A stretch of DNA of 64,000 bases from Siphonodentalium dalli. Taxonomy: Eukaryota; Mollusca; Scaphopoda; Gadilida; Siphonodentaliidae. Positions within the stretch are counted from its first letter, which is position 1; each line of letters opens with the position of its first letter. The notes beneath the pieces were generated by a model. That model saw only the letters and a program-made list of their open reading frames with translations. It did not search any database and was not told the origin of the DNA. A program made the position numbers and the translations under genes. The stretch spans positions 175,864,556-175,928,555 of the forward strand of contig CP136067.1 in NCBI GenBank assembly GCA_032622095.1, given 5' to 3'. This document shows positions 1 to 12,387 of the stretch, piece by piece.

Positions 1-3000
1 TTCGGTCAACCAATATAACAAATTCGAGACCATTACTCAATGCCAAACGACGTACAAATCATGGTAACATCGACGACGCTGAAATGCTTGTAAGAAATAC
101 CCCTATTCTAGATCACATGTACACTTATTCACCACTGTGGATTGACACGGTGACCATATTCAGTCCGAGTTAGTTATGTCATCACAATCCGCAGCCAAGT
201 GTTGATTTTTCTGAATTCAGTTGCCTTTTCGGTGGTGGTTTTCTGTTTCCGAGTTCAATTCATTGATGTCATGCAGTCCATAAATATTTCAATATCAGAT
301 CATATATGAACACCCATCATCGCAACTTTGCAGTTGTGGTCTATACATGATGTGAATCCGCCGTGGTCGTGTTTAATATATACAGGTATCTTCAGAAATG
401 ATGAGAACTGAAACTGTCATCAGATCCACGATATTTACAAAACAATATCTGTCGGTTTTGAATTCGCGCAGATAGATGCGCGAATTTAAAGTGCGCGAAT
501 TCAAAACTGAGCGAAAAATAGTACTGCGCGAATTTAAATACGAGTAAGGTATGCATGTTTAGGCAAGAACGTATTAGAATTGACGGATACTAAAATGGCG
601 GCCAATGTGGTTCGTAGATTTGTGTACACATTGCCTCAGGGGTCTTTTCTATCGTAACGCAATGGGGAAATTCTGCGGATGATATGTCTATACATTTACA
701 CACAATTAAAGAATTAGTATGGACTTACTTCAGTGAATAAAAGCGATACGTTCGTAACTTAACACTATATATCCGCTGGCAGAATGTAGAATCAACTAAG
801 ATTAACGAACATTCATTCCAACCACATCGACTGCCAATTCAAATAACACAACGTTTGAACTTCGCACAAATCTAAATATTTACCTATTACTGTATTGTGC
901 ATAAACAGTTTATGCACAATACAATGATTCCGCTAACAATAGTCACTGCGTGTAAATTCGTTTATAACAATAACGCTATTTTCTGTCTATTTTGATGTGA
1001 ATTTTATGATAATAACTTATTTTGGCATGATTCTTTCTTATTTCGTTCTCAACAACTCGATATGTCACTTTAGTATTGTTTCCGCTTTTTCCGGATATCA
1101 TCGGACATGGACGATCATTTAATGCATATATAATGGGAATTATATAAACATCCCAATTCGTAATGTTGTTTTAAATTTAACACTGCCTATACAGTGATTG
1201 TTTTTCTTAAACAATATTCACATCTTATCCTTAAATGAAATCTGCAATTTCTGTCCATTTTAAGCTGATGAGGAGATTAAATTATACAGGAAATACAGTA
1301 TGTAAAGAGTGCGCAATACACACAACACCGATAGAACCCCACTAATAAGCCCACTGTGGCTCAATGTGATTTATTTATCGGTGATCCAAGATGAACTTAC
1401 AAAGAGTGGATTAAAGTGATATGAAACACTCCGGTAGGGTGATCAAATAGAAATCATGCTCAAAGTAGTTATTTTTTTTTACAAATATATCCAAATTGGC
1501 AACACACATCGCCATTCTTATATATTAATTAATTGCAGTGATTCTCGAAGGTGAATTGGTTTTCGTTAGTTTATCGCAGATAGTTGCGTCCCGAATCCAG
1601 AAGTAAATATTTACAATTGAGGGTAGTTCAGACGATGATTTATTTCTATGGAGTGGTACGGTCAATTTGCTTTAAATTTTCGGCGATGTTACTAAAATGA
1701 TACATTCCTCCAGTTGAATTAGCGCTTGAATGCTAACTTATCAGGTTCACATAACTGAGCCAGTGCATAATATGTCTTTAATATATTAATCATGGAGACT
1801 GATCAGTGCTCTCCAAGAATCAACGTGAACCGCTGAAAATCGACAAATCACCGACAAAATACTTATAATAGTTTACGTCATTTCCAGATATTTTATAACA
1901 ATATTAACTAAATATTGCTAATTGTCTTGTCTTGGTTTGTTCAAACATTACAATTTGCGAAATTTGTAGACCTAGGCAATGTTATTCCCGGTTGCACATA
2001 TAGAATGTTCGGGGGGATTACCGGTGATACATGTATATGAATCGCGGTGATTCATGGTCGTGCATGAATATAGTGAGGTTTGTATAAAAATACCACCAAT
2101 TATTATTTCAATTAATTCTTTATTCTCATCACCTAATACATACAGGTATGGAGAAACAAATTTACAATATATACATTATTAACAATAGTATGAGGACTCT
2201 CCGTGATCAATTTCAGTTTCTATATATTAACTATAATACGGAATACAATCAGTATAATCAAACAATAGTCCGTGGATGTGTATAACTAATTTAACATAGA
2301 TATGTATCTCTATCTTATTGTCATGTGCCCACATATACATATATATATAAACATATGTATATACATACATATATAAATACACATACATATACATACCCGC
2401 AATTGCTCATACGAACATTTATATATATTATATTTTATATATGCGCACATTATTAATTTCCATTGTTATATATATGTGTAACGTGGTGTATTATATGCAT
2501 GTATACGTCCAAACTAGATTGATTACATCACAACGCTCGCTAATTCTCGCCACTCAATATTTCGGTGTTGAGTGCATCACCGTGAATCACCCACCCACTC
2601 GCCGCGGTATTGTGTGTTTTGCTTATCGCACACTCGTTACATACTGTACATGCAAATATATTTTACAGATTCGAAATATTTCCGAATCACTCGCTATCGA
2701 CCAGCCAATGTTTGTTATGTTAAATCAATTATTTTGTACCTGGCAACGTTAATTGCATTCACGCTACCAAAGCATTCGTGTCATTAAATTGTCCTTTTAA
2801 TGTTGATAATTTCGTTTTATGGCATATTTATTATTTTGTGATACGCCGGCGATATTTTCCAGTACAATATTTATTGCCTTCACATACGATTGGTCCTACA
2901 CATAAAATCGACCACAAACGAATGTTGATCATTAACATAATATAAATATATTATCTATTATTGTATGGTTTGTTGCATATATATAGTTAACCGTTCTACC

Positions 3001-3332
3001 ACTTTATATATACCTTCATTTCCTCCGCAAAAGGAGAGTTTAAACATTACACATCATGCACAAGATTGGTGTTTCAACATATAGGTGACAAAATAGATCA
3101 CATAGTTTTCTACATATATACACATAGTTTTCTACATACCACATAGTTTTTATACACAAACATATGCACGATACAAAGTCAATGAGGTATATGCATTACA
3201 CCTGTAGGCCTCGTGTATTTGTGCTTTCACGAAACACTTAAACTGGATAATTATACGAGTATTTTATCTGTCGAATGGAGCAAGACTGAGTTGTCAGCGG
3301 TAGCTTTATTTAGGTTATAGAGTATACCATGT
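1..3332. other. AT-rich non-coding DNA, no gene seen
   Basis: All open frames here are short and of low complexity, with no recognisable domain, so I support no gene. There are a perfect hairpin near 892-922 (listed separately), a TA-rich microsatellite-like stretch around 2330-2480, and a short direct repeat around 3101-3152 in which catagttttctacat recurs three times with slight change. Confidence 0.6.
892..922. repeat. 31-bp perfect palindrome (hairpin)
   Basis: Two 15-bp arms, gtattgtgcataaac and its exact reverse complement, are separated by a single A. No surrounding terminal-repeat element was recognised, so it stands alone. It could be the core of an old palindromic MITE or a protein-binding dyad. 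Confidence 0.7.
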
Positions 3333-3898
3333 TTAGGGTGTGTTTACATTGCTGTATATCTGTATACAGTTCTACACGCATACTAGTGTAAACGGGTTGA
3401 TATAGAAATGCACACAGAAAGAAAACGGTATTCGTTCGTGTGAGAAAAAATATTGTCCGTTATAATTCAAGGTCAACACCGAGGCATTGCGACAGGCAAA
3501 GCTGATTTGATTAATTGTTACCCGGGCTTGGCAAACGTGCGTAATCTTTCTTTGTCATTTCAACCCATGTATTCCAGCGAGCGTTGAGACAATTGTCAGA
3601 AAATCCGGTGCTCTATCTTTCTGTGGCAGTAGCCCACGGTCGGACCCACCATCTTCTGTTTCTCTTAGACACAACTGATGCCGACGCCACATAGATCAAA
3701 TCGCTTTGGTCTGCTGATAGTTGATTAATTATTTTTGTCTGGCCTAAACTGACACGACTCACAGTGAATTGTCAATTACCAGAGTACTGATGAGCGCGCG
3801 TTCACTATCAGTAATCACGTTGTGATCACAGTAATCCGCGACACGTGACTTCACACAGATCTGTGTACAGATCTGCACCAATGTAAACGGAGCCCTTA
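3333..3898. mobile_element. Harbinger-like MITE with TTA target duplication
   Basis: Imperfect terminal inverted repeats begin gggtgtgtttacattgc on the left and end gcaccaatgtaaacggagccc on the right arm. Both ends abut TTA (3333-3335 and 3896-3898). GGG termini with a 3-bp TTA/TWA target duplication are typical of PIF/Harbinger elements. There is no transposase frame inside, so the element of about 560 bp is non-autonomous. The family assignment is inference from ends and target site only. Confidence 0.6.
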
Positions 3899-4396
3899 GC
3901 TAGATGCCACTCCGACTAAATATAGATTATTTATGTATATCTTGTCTTCTGTCTTCGAGCAGAGCGGTTCGTGAGCTGTTTTACTGGTGATCCATTTAGT
4001 CGATGGACTCGAGTCGGATCAGATCCGTATACATGTTCCAGAGTTTATCTTGCTGCGAATTCTAGTATGTTTTTTTTTTTTTAACGGAAATGACAAACAA
4101 TATTTAGAGATGTATTCAGCCCGAAAAGAGTGAGCTATAACATCGTAAATTGTCAATTCAATTTCTTTAATCTTAATAAACCAATAAATATGGAATGTGA
4201 TATATACAATTTTAAATACAAATGCTTGACAAAAGCACATTTAACATATATAATTTATAGTATGTGTAATGTTAATATACATGTATACATTGAAGGCATT
4301 GAAGGCATTGAAGGCACATCCACCCATAACTTATGTCGTGAAACCTTTAAGTGTGTGTGAAACTCGTCTCTGAGAACAGGAACCTATACGACAGCA

Positions 4397-4552
4397 TTAA
4401 CCCTTTCAGTGCCAAGTCCTTTTTTTGTATCAACCCATATTTCCTTGATCATTTTTCAAATTTATTGATTATAATAATGTGATACATTGATGGAAAGAGC
4501 TCTTAGAAATATGGGTTGATGCAAAAATCGGACTTGGCACTGAAACCGTTAA
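4397..4552. mobile_element. TTAA-flanked palindromic MITE (CCCTTT type)
   Basis: Near-perfect inverted arms, ccctttcagtgccaagtcc against ggacttggcactgaaaccg, are bounded on both sides by TTAA. The inner parts also pair (caacccatatttc / aaatatgggttg). TTAA duplication with CCC..GGG-type ends suggests mobilisation by a piggyBac-type transposase. It has no coding capacity. Confidence 0.7.
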
Positions 4553-5148
4553 CCCGAAACAGGACAATTCATATATTTCAAGGGTTGATCAATGTGGATA
4601 TAGTAATACAAATCGTTGAATAAACAGATAAAGACCAAGCCAGGGTGGATGTGCCCGTTACTATATGCGGACTATCAATTTATTTGATACACTAGCGTCA
4701 TTCACACATGAATACTGTCATAGCGACATGCATATACATAAATATTGTTATCTTGAGACGACGGGGCACATGCGCTACAGACATAGTTTTAATTTTATAA
4801 ATATTGCGTATGGACCACGTCTGGTGTGTTTTAATCGTGTAATTCATATTCGATCCTATAACTTGAAGTCGAAATTATGTGTTTTTTCGAATAGTTATGT
4901 TTAGGATAAAGCGTGGCCACAGATAAACTGACAGTGACTCGGTTGCTAATAAATAGGCCCGATTGCATTTATATATTACCTGTAATTGTTTAGGGTATAA
5001 CCTGGGGTATTATCGACCTTCGCTTTTGAGACTAAATTTGAGTATTTAGTAGTATGTCTGTCAATTATAGAGAGTTATAGTATGCAAGGGGCAATTCAAC
5101 TACATGGAACGTTATAGTGAGCATCATTGTGTAAATTGGAGTTGACAT

Positions 5149-5405
5149 TTAACCCTTTCTGTACTTAATAGATTCTCACATTCAGTTATAAAAGTATACA
5201 TTGGAACGGTCCATTATTCATTTGGAGGGGTATCCAAGTAACAAAAGCAGACGATAGACACAAAACAGATAATACCAGCGCAGAATGATTCATATTCATA
5301 GGTGGGAAAGGTTCAGATAATAGGTTCACGTTTGTTGAACTATATTATCTGAAAAAGTCCTAATGGAACTACTCATCAATGAGTATTTAGTACAGAAGGG
5401 GTTAA
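5149..5405. mobile_element. TTAA-flanked MITE (CCCTTT type)
   Basis: The left end reads TTAA ccctttctgtacttaata and the right end reads tatttagtacagaaggggTTAA after allowing small differences, so this is an inverted-repeat element of about 250 bp with TTAA on both sides. The interior is non-coding. Confidence 0.6.
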
Positions 5406-5443
5406 CTAAGCTCCCTTTCGATCCGTAGCCTGTGAAATCCCTC

Positions 5444-5722
5444 AGCATGTGACGATAGCGGGGTAATGTCGCAAGAGCTATACTCGTCCTTGACCTTGAT
5501 AAATGGTATACTCGTAGGGCGCGTATATATAATCTCAAATTAACTCCATTCCACCCACACGTGCAATTTGACTTATATATCCAGATGTTCCACCCACTTT
5601 GGTGTTCTAGAAACCACCCGAAAAAGACCCGTTAATTAGTTGAATATAACGTGACTGCAAATTCTGAGGTGAAGGTCGAGTATAGCTCTTGCGACATTAC
5701 CCATCTATCGCATGTGACCCCG
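5444..5722. repeat. Inverted repeat with ~50-bp arms
   Basis: The left arm, from gcatgtgacgatagcgggg through taatgtcgcaagagctatactcg, is matched in reverse complement near 5671-5720. About 170 bp lie between the arms. This is MITE-like, but no clear target duplication is visible. Confidence 0.55.
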
Positions 5723-6287
5723 ATTGACATAATCTAACGATTATTATGAGTCGGTAATGTGACTAAATAAGGCGATTCTAATCAGATTATCTACCAAACA
5801 AGTTCCATATAAGCGGATAAATGTGTGGATTTTCGGGAGAACAGGCTGAGTTTATACTGTTATAAAGTAAATCTAAATGACGTGATATATTCTGTAGTTG
5901 TCTGTGTTTTGTGGTGATGCTCAGAGATGCTTGGTGAACCCTGGTCAGTTACCAGGATTTTTGTTGATTCATATTATTCCGCTGATCCATATTAATCATC
6001 GCGAATCCTGGTGACCCATAATGGACTAAGTGGCCCCTCCAGTGTTCAGTGTTTTGTTTATCGCAAAATCTTTGCATTCTGTAACGGATGTAACCACGCT
6101 ATTGCTTCGGTTTTCTAGTTTATGCATAAACTCAATATATGTTCAGTGCCCGTTAACCGTGAAATCATCGTGACAGTCTACCTTTGAAAGAAGGTGATAT
6201 ATTTTGCAGGTGTGCTGTTCTCTATTCTGATTACCAGTTAAAGTAAATCTGCCACTAGCGTTACGCTAATAGAATGAGAAAGACATT

Positions 6288-6666
6288 TTAACCCTTTACC
6301 CAACAAACCGGCCACAACCGGCCAAATAAAGCTTCAACAGCCTAAAATATCTTCGGTCTGTCTCAATAGAACCATACAAATATGGATATCATTGGAACCG
6401 GCTCCTTGACCACATTGTGATAGTTACAGATATGCATTCTCTTATATATGCGAGTCGACCATAGGTCGCCTCGCATATATAAGAGAATGCATTGGCCTAA
6501 AAAAAAAATCTTTTTTTACCATTTTTTCTTACATTCTTTAACAATTTTATAATTTTTAATGTGTTAAGCCAATGCATTCTCTTATATATGCGAGGCGACC
6601 TATGGTCGACTCGCATATATAAGAGAATGCATTGGCACAGGGCCGTTCTGTTGGGTAAAGGGTTAA
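6288..6666. mobile_element. TTAA-flanked MITE with two internal hairpins
   Basis: Terminal inverted repeats ccctttacccaaca / tgttgggtaaaggg are flanked by TTAA. Inside are two long hairpins (about 6432-6496 and 6571-6636) built on cattctcttatatatgcgag and its complement, in mutually inverted order. Relatives of the same family lie at 13643-14009 and 35311-35655. Outside the ends, an 18-bp sequence, aatgagaaagacatttta, is perfectly repeated (6273-6290 and 6665-6682), which is much longer than a TTAA duplication. Confidence 0.8.
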
Positions 6667-7745
6667 TGAGAAAGACATTTTAATGATCTTGGCTTGTAAC
6701 TGTTTTTCATGAGCATGACACTTGCTTTCAATGACGTGGCAACATTGGGTGTGTGCAGCTGGTGTGTGAGGGTGTTTCAGGTTTCACATTTACCCACTGA
6801 TATTATCTTGGGTAACTTTGAGGCTCTAGAGTATAAAATAACACGTTTTCAACAAGCATCGCCAAAAGCAATGACACTATCTTGGTTGCTACGTAAGGGT
6901 CAGAGCACAAGAATTGTTCTTTGCCAGAATCAATCGAGTCGAAGACGAGATTCATTCTGGTAAAGGACTATTTGCGTGCTCTGACCGACTTAGAGCACAA
7001 TTGATCCCACATAATGCAATTAGCTGGAAATGTGCCGTTGGACGTATTTTGACCACGACGCACAATCCGTGCGCTGGCCGCGATTGGACACAATAGCCGG
7101 TTAGCCACGCCCAACATCGTGATTAGCATGAACTGATCGCCGTTGAATGTGAATAGATATGTCCGAAACAACACGGACTGGTCCCACTTTGAAGCGCCCG
7201 TGCGATTTATCTGTTATGAGTTGTGTGTCTAACAATGGGATAATTACTGAACTATTCCTTCGCCAGCCTTGTGAATTGGTGTGCTTTACCAAAAATCAGG
7301 GAACAATTGTAACAATGTGATTGTGCTCTAATTATATTCCATTATTGTGTGTAGGTCCAGTTTGTTATTGAATGTCGCATGTTTGGTTTTCTCTTTGTTT
7401 CTGGAACGAATCAGAATAATGTTAACTTAAACTGTGTATGTTGTTGATGTATCTGAAGGTCTGTTACCATGAGAATGTCAGAGACACGTCCCATTTGAAT
7501 AATATTCTATGTTATTCTTCAGAGACACGTCCCATTTAAATAAAAAAAACCTATGTTATTCTTGAGTATTATCATCAACATTTGTTGTACATTTCACATT
7601 CCATACATTTATCCAATCTAATTAAAATCACACTCTCGGACAAACTACTCGCGTTTCAGAGTATAAACAAAACAGCCGGGAATTTCATTGCTTCCAAGAA
7701 AAATTACGTCAGTTTCAGCCAATCACAACATTTAACAACGCTGAT
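6667..7745. other. Non-coding stretch, no gene seen
   Basis: The short open frames overlap on both strands and show no domain. A local direct repeat containing gagacacgtcccattt occurs twice at about 7481 and 7522, each followed by a ctatgttattctt motif. Confidence 0.5.
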
Positions 7746-8291
7746 GAAATAACCTCTTCCATAAATAGAAACCATATTCGCGCAATGATGCATTATACGT
7801 CTCTGGAAATAAGGCGATGACCTTGACTCGTTGACGCATAGATGTGAATGGAGCAGAATGTTTACTGTATACCAGTACCAGACTTAATCGTGCATTAAAT
7901 AGTGATAAATAGTGATAAATAGTAATAAATAGTGATAAATAGTGATAAATAGTGATAAATAGTAATAAATAGTGATAAATAGTGATAAATAGTAATAAAT
8001 AGTAATAAATAGTGATAAATAGTAATAAATAGTAATAAATAGTGATAAATAGTGATAAATAGTGATAAATAGTGATAAATAGTAATAAATAGTGATAAAT
8101 AGTGATAAATAGTAATAAATAGTAATACATAGTGATAAATAGTGATAAATAGTAATAATTAGTTTCAAGTTTAACAGACGGGTCTCCCACTGAAGCCAGC
8201 ACGTATTTACCAGTAGTATGCACATGATCAATCACGTGATTGAAATAGACCGGCAGATGATATGATTTCTATTTATGGATGAGGTTATTTC
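7746..8291. mobile_element. Non-autonomous element with 26-bp TIRs carrying a minisatellite
   Basis: A 26-bp left end (7746-7771, starting gaaataacctcttccataaa) is matched by its reverse complement at 8266-8291 with one mismatch. The body is shared in diverged form with 21448-21670, and end fragments occur near 15080-15140 and 17971-18020, so this is a dispersed family. The 10-bp tandem array sits inside. No transposase is present. Confidence 0.6.
7901..8160. repeat. 10-bp minisatellite, 26 units
   Basis: The array is 26 head-to-tail copies of agtRataaat, in register with no indel. Position 4 alternates irregularly between G and A; only two units near the right end carry another change. Because 10 is not a multiple of 3, all three frames of a strand are visited every 30 bp, which produces long artefactual frames rich in Tyr, Leu, Ile and Thr on the minus strand. 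These are not genes. Confidence 0.95.
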
Positions 8292-8616
8292 CTCAGTGCG
8301 GAAATGGCCGAGTCGCTGTAACGCGTTGTAACGCGATGCTTGTTCGAGAGTTTGAGTTTTATTGGACTGACGTTTATCCGGCCAATCCGGTCAATTATGA
8401 CATGCGAATTACACCAAGATATTCGCATCGAGGGCAGGAATGTTTCCACGTGACTAAACGGTACGAACCGGTAGAATGTACATAACCTCCCATTATATAT
8501 TCGTTCATCATTATAAGTGCATTTTATCATAAATCGTTGCTCACATAATCTTATTTTGATAAACTATTATTTATTGTATGTATGCGATATATCCGAAACC
8601 ACATGTGAAAACTCCT

Positions 8617-8708
8617 AATTATACCATACACATGCACCCAGGCCCGGGAACCTACGTCATAATTATACCACACACATGCATCCGGGACCGGGAACCTACG
8701 TCATAATT
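8617..8708. repeat. 44-bp direct tandem duplication
   Basis: Two adjacent units begin aattatacca and end gggaacctacgtcat, at 8617-8660 and 8661-8704, with a few substitutions between them and a trailing aatt. The unit contains tacgtca, a CRE-like half site. No further copies were noticed. Confidence 0.8.
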
Positions 8709-9344
8709 TGCCGAAAACGGCAAGATATCTCACATCGAAGTGAGTGTGATGTTCCATCGTTTTCTTCGCTTATATAAATAACTCGACCGAAAAGATAGCG
8801 AATGAGATATGTGTCGATTTGTGCTAGCTCAATATCAATCCCGTCCCCAATTAAAGAAATTAGTTGGTCAAAAAATAGATTGTCTTCATAATACTAATTA
8901 TATATGTATAAAAGACCCATTTTGCCAGTAAAATTCAAAATCGAGCAGATAATATTTTAAATTATTTGATATAAAAAAAATTCCCGAAAGCTTCCGAAGT
9001 TTATACTCAAGTCACATGACTGATCACATGACTACCACGTGATCACATGGCCTTTATTTAGTTCGCGCAGTCACGCGATCGCTAAATGCGTACTGATGTC
9101 GTATGGGAAATCCGATTACTATCAAAACACACCGATCGCCATCTTGCACATAATTCTGAATCGACTGATGCCGGCGACGATGAAGCTGATACACAAGTCA
9201 GAAGAACAAACACAAACTGTTGAAAAGATATACGTTTTAATTGAGTTCGATTGTGAAATTTGAACGCTAAAATCTTCTTTAAAATAAATCTGTTTGGTGT
9301 CAGGGATTCGCAGTATCCGAGATGAGTCGCTGGGATAGCTCATA

Positions 9345-9460
9345 ATTCTTCCGAATAGAGCACCTTTGGAATAGAAACCCTTCGGAATAGCGAACCTTCG
9401 GAATAGCTAACATTTGGAATAACGAACCTTCGGAATAGAGACATGCCCCCCCCCCCCAAT
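9345..9460. repeat. Short tandem repeat (~17 bp unit) followed by a C run
   Basis: Variants of cggaatagcgaacctt are repeated about five times, followed by a run of C of about 13 bases. The array is irregular and non-coding. Confidence 0.7.
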
Positions 9461-9540
9461 AACGAATGTTGAAATTGACATGCGTGATATCTTGCCGCAA
9501 TGTTCGCGCATATAATGATGTAGGTTCCTGGTCAAGGTCT

Positions 9541-9612
9541 AACCCTTTCATGGCAGGAGTTGTGCTGGTGCAGCATTAAAGATCATGTGCCAGTGCATTC
9601 TCTTAGAGATAG
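9541..9612. mobile_element. Fragment of a TTAA-type palindromic MITE
   Basis: The sequence beginning taaccctttcatggc, with gctggtgcagcatta and gtgccagtgcattctctta, resembles one end of the MITE at 29305-29575 in reverse orientation. The other end is not found; the reverse-transcriptase remnant follows directly. Confidence 0.45.
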
Positions 9613-11030
9613 ATACATCGACCTCTACGACCACCTGTGCCAATCTCTTGACAAAGGTCTATATACATATCCTGTATTCTGCGAGATCTCTAAAGCCTTC
9701 GAGAGAATCTGCCACAAGGGGACAGATACACAAGCTTAGCTTTATAACTATGGAGTTCGTGGACAAATGTTTAGATGGATCGAGGACTACCTTCGTAAAC
9801 GTCAGCTTTAGAGTTTCAGCAAATAACACCTATTCCGATTATGAGATCATCCCAGCTGGCCTACCGCAGGGATATATCCTAGGACCGTTTCTCTTCCTGG
9901 TTCACATTAACGACTTACCAGGAAATATACTTTCTCTTACGAGGATGTATGCCGAAATAAACGCGTCTTACAAATATTCACTATGACCTACATGAATTAG
10001 GCCGCGTCACGAACAGTGACCCCCAAATCAAAGCACAGTGGTCCGAAAACTAGCTACTAAATTTCAACTCTTCCAAAACAATAGGTATGTCCTATGCACT
10101 AATAGGAAACTTCCGGCAATGCTCCTGACCTATCCTTCAAACAAGACCCAATCTCATGTGTTGAAAAAATAAACACCTTGGTCTGGAACTCCAATTGGAA
10201 TGTTCACCTGAACGGAATAAAAAGCAAAATAGCCTCACGCTTATCACAGCTCCGTTGATTTAAACGGACATGACTTATTCGAACATCCAAATTTTTTTCT
10301 GCGTAATTTGGAGCGACCGATGCGATAGGTCGATAAATAAACGAACTATTGATATACCAGCTTCATATGCTCTGAAAAACACTTTGCCAAAGCCACAGCC
10401 AATTTTCAGCCCTTTTCAACTTTTCGCCATAAGTCAGATAATCGCTCTTTATTGCTACCATATCAAGAATAGACTACCACAGAGCGCTCTTTTCTGTTCC
10501 ATGTCATGTAAATGGCTGTTTTGTGTTTGGGACCCAAACGCCGTATTCACAGTTGTATTTTTCATTAATTCGATGCGTCTTTCTTTATTGAGTTACATTA
10601 TGTTCGTAGAAAGGTAGTTCAGATATTTATCGACCAATTTCGATACTGAGAACAATTCAAAAGCGAATAACATTGTGTATTTTGGAGCCAAAACCGTCAT
10701 GTGTCTTTAAGTATTAGCTCGACCGAAGATCGCTTGAAAGTATTATATAAACCTTTATTCTACCCCTATTGTTTACTCCGATGTAGTCTGTGATTGTGCT
10801 CCCAAATACCTCACTGAGAAACTCGACCGGTTACATGGCGACGCCGCCGGAACAGTTCGTGGTCTAACGCGATCGGTTTCCGATATAACCCTCCTAAATG
10901 AAGCTGGCTGCCTATCATTGAGACGAGAGAGTAAAATATGTTTAAAGTTCATCCTGTTGGATAACCTATGCTACCGGATACAGTATGCATATTTGGTGAC
11001 ACCTGCCGATGGATTAATACCATTTCTGGT
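9613..11030 (+). pseudogene. Dead non-LTR retrotransposon reverse transcriptase
   Basis: Reading across frames on the plus strand gives successive reverse-transcriptase blocks: CEISKAFERICHKG, then YGVRGQMFRWIEDYLRKRQL, then AGLPQGYILGPFLFLVHIND, and from about 10770 the C-terminal part CAPKYLTEKLDRLHG followed by LTRSVSDITLLNEAGCLSL. These match the RT domain and its C-terminal extension of CR1/Rex-like non-LTR elements. Both catalytic aspartate blocks are damaged: the first reads CEISKAFE instead of the usual D-x-SKAFD, and the YADD box reads YAEI. Frameshifts and stop codons break the frame. About 470 bp of unrelated sequence (around 10265-10735) separate the two halves, probably a later insertion or rearrangement. 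No active product is expected. Confidence 0.85.
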
Positions 11031-11246
11031 TAAAACGCAAATTCGACAAGCAATGCAGTACTACGTTAGCTATCGAGTGTGTTTTAACCAGAACTGATTC
11101 AATACATGTGTTAGTTGTTTGTACATCCTATAGCAGGATCTTTAATTCCCACATGATAACTATTCATCAGTGCATATTTCGTATAGAAAGGGTTAAGGTG
11201 TCATGATGTACTTTGATATTATATTGGTGGGTCCTGCTGATTAATC

Positions 11247-11461
11247 TACAGTAATGCCCTAAATAATCGACTCCTTAACCACAGCAGAATTATGGATAAT
11301 GTTTCAGGATTTAGTCGGAAATATGGCTTGTTGCCATTCATCTGAAAGCTCTCATTGAGATCTTTCCGATGAATGGCAACGTCATATTTCCGACTAAATC
11401 CTGAAAAATTACCCATAATTCTGCCGTGGTTAAGTAGTCGATTATTTAGGGCATTACTGTA
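11247..11461. mobile_element. Tc1/mariner-type MITE with TA target site
   Basis: This is a nearly complete palindrome of about 215 bp. It starts TA cagtaatgccctaaataatcga and ends with the reverse complement followed by TA. Arms of about 90 bp surround a short loop near 11345. CAGT-type ends and TA duplication fit pogo/Tc1-mariner mobilisation. It is non-coding. Confidence 0.75.
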
Positions 11462-12387
11462 TGTTGTTTTGGGGATAAAGCGATGCTTTTCAGAAAAAGT
11501 ATGATTGCCTATGTTACCATATTCTGTTTTAAAATAGTTAAGTCTGTATACACATTGCTACATGCATTTATTGTAATGGCCTAATTTCGCCAAAAAAATA
11601 GATATTGAATTTTGATTTATATTAAATTTTATTGTCGTTATTGGTGTGTTGTTTTATAAAAAAAAAATCTGATGTTACGGGATATATGGATATATCCATA
11701 TTAAATTACTTATATGTCTACTTACGTTCTTTTTGTGGGTTTCAATGTATTGAACATTTCTTGTATCTATTAAAATCCTCAGAATGCTCAAACATGTATG
11801 CATCGACATTCGACAATGGCCGCCTTCCATCGGAAATAGCCCAATTTGTAGATAGTAATTAAAACTCCTTCCGTTTCAAGTTACTTTCAACGTATTTCAA
11901 TTAGTTCCAAAATATAACATACTTTTCCTGGCATTTGATATTCAAAGGTCCATTTATATACAAGTTAACAACATACTCCATATTACATACCATTTGAAAG
12001 CGGAAGCTCATAAACATTGTATAATCAACTTATCCAGTCGATTATTGTGAACATGTTGCTGTTTTCAAGGTACCGAAGTGTGTTCTGTGTAATTGCGATC
12101 TGGTCTCTATTTGCACTTTATTATTCTCAATTGAAGGGGAATAACTATTCCTATAACTATATATATTCCACCAGAATATGGAATAGCTGTGGCCTATGAG
12201 TATCCACCAAGAAATAGAGATTCTCATATTCACCCCAAGACTTTGCCCGTTATTCCCCCCAGAATTCATCATAATTCGCAACTAAGAGATAGTGCTTTTC
12301 AAAAGTTCGTTTATTTATCGACCTATCGTATTCGTCGCCCCAAATTATGTAGAAAACAATTTGGAGGTTAGAATGAGTCATGTCCCT
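11462..12387. other. Non-coding stretch, no gene seen
   Basis: The open frames of 60-79 codons on both strands overlap each other and have no recognisable motif. Composition is AT-rich like the flanks. Confidence 0.5.

Noticed and set aside
2441-2787. Overlapping plus-strand frames of 103 and 71 codons
   Set aside because: AT-rich region, two overlapping frames, no motif; consistent with chance.
7732-8235. 167-codon minus-strand frame rich in Tyr, Leu, Ile and Thr
   Set aside because: It is generated by the 10-bp minisatellite read in repeating frames; two overlapping frames show the same pattern.
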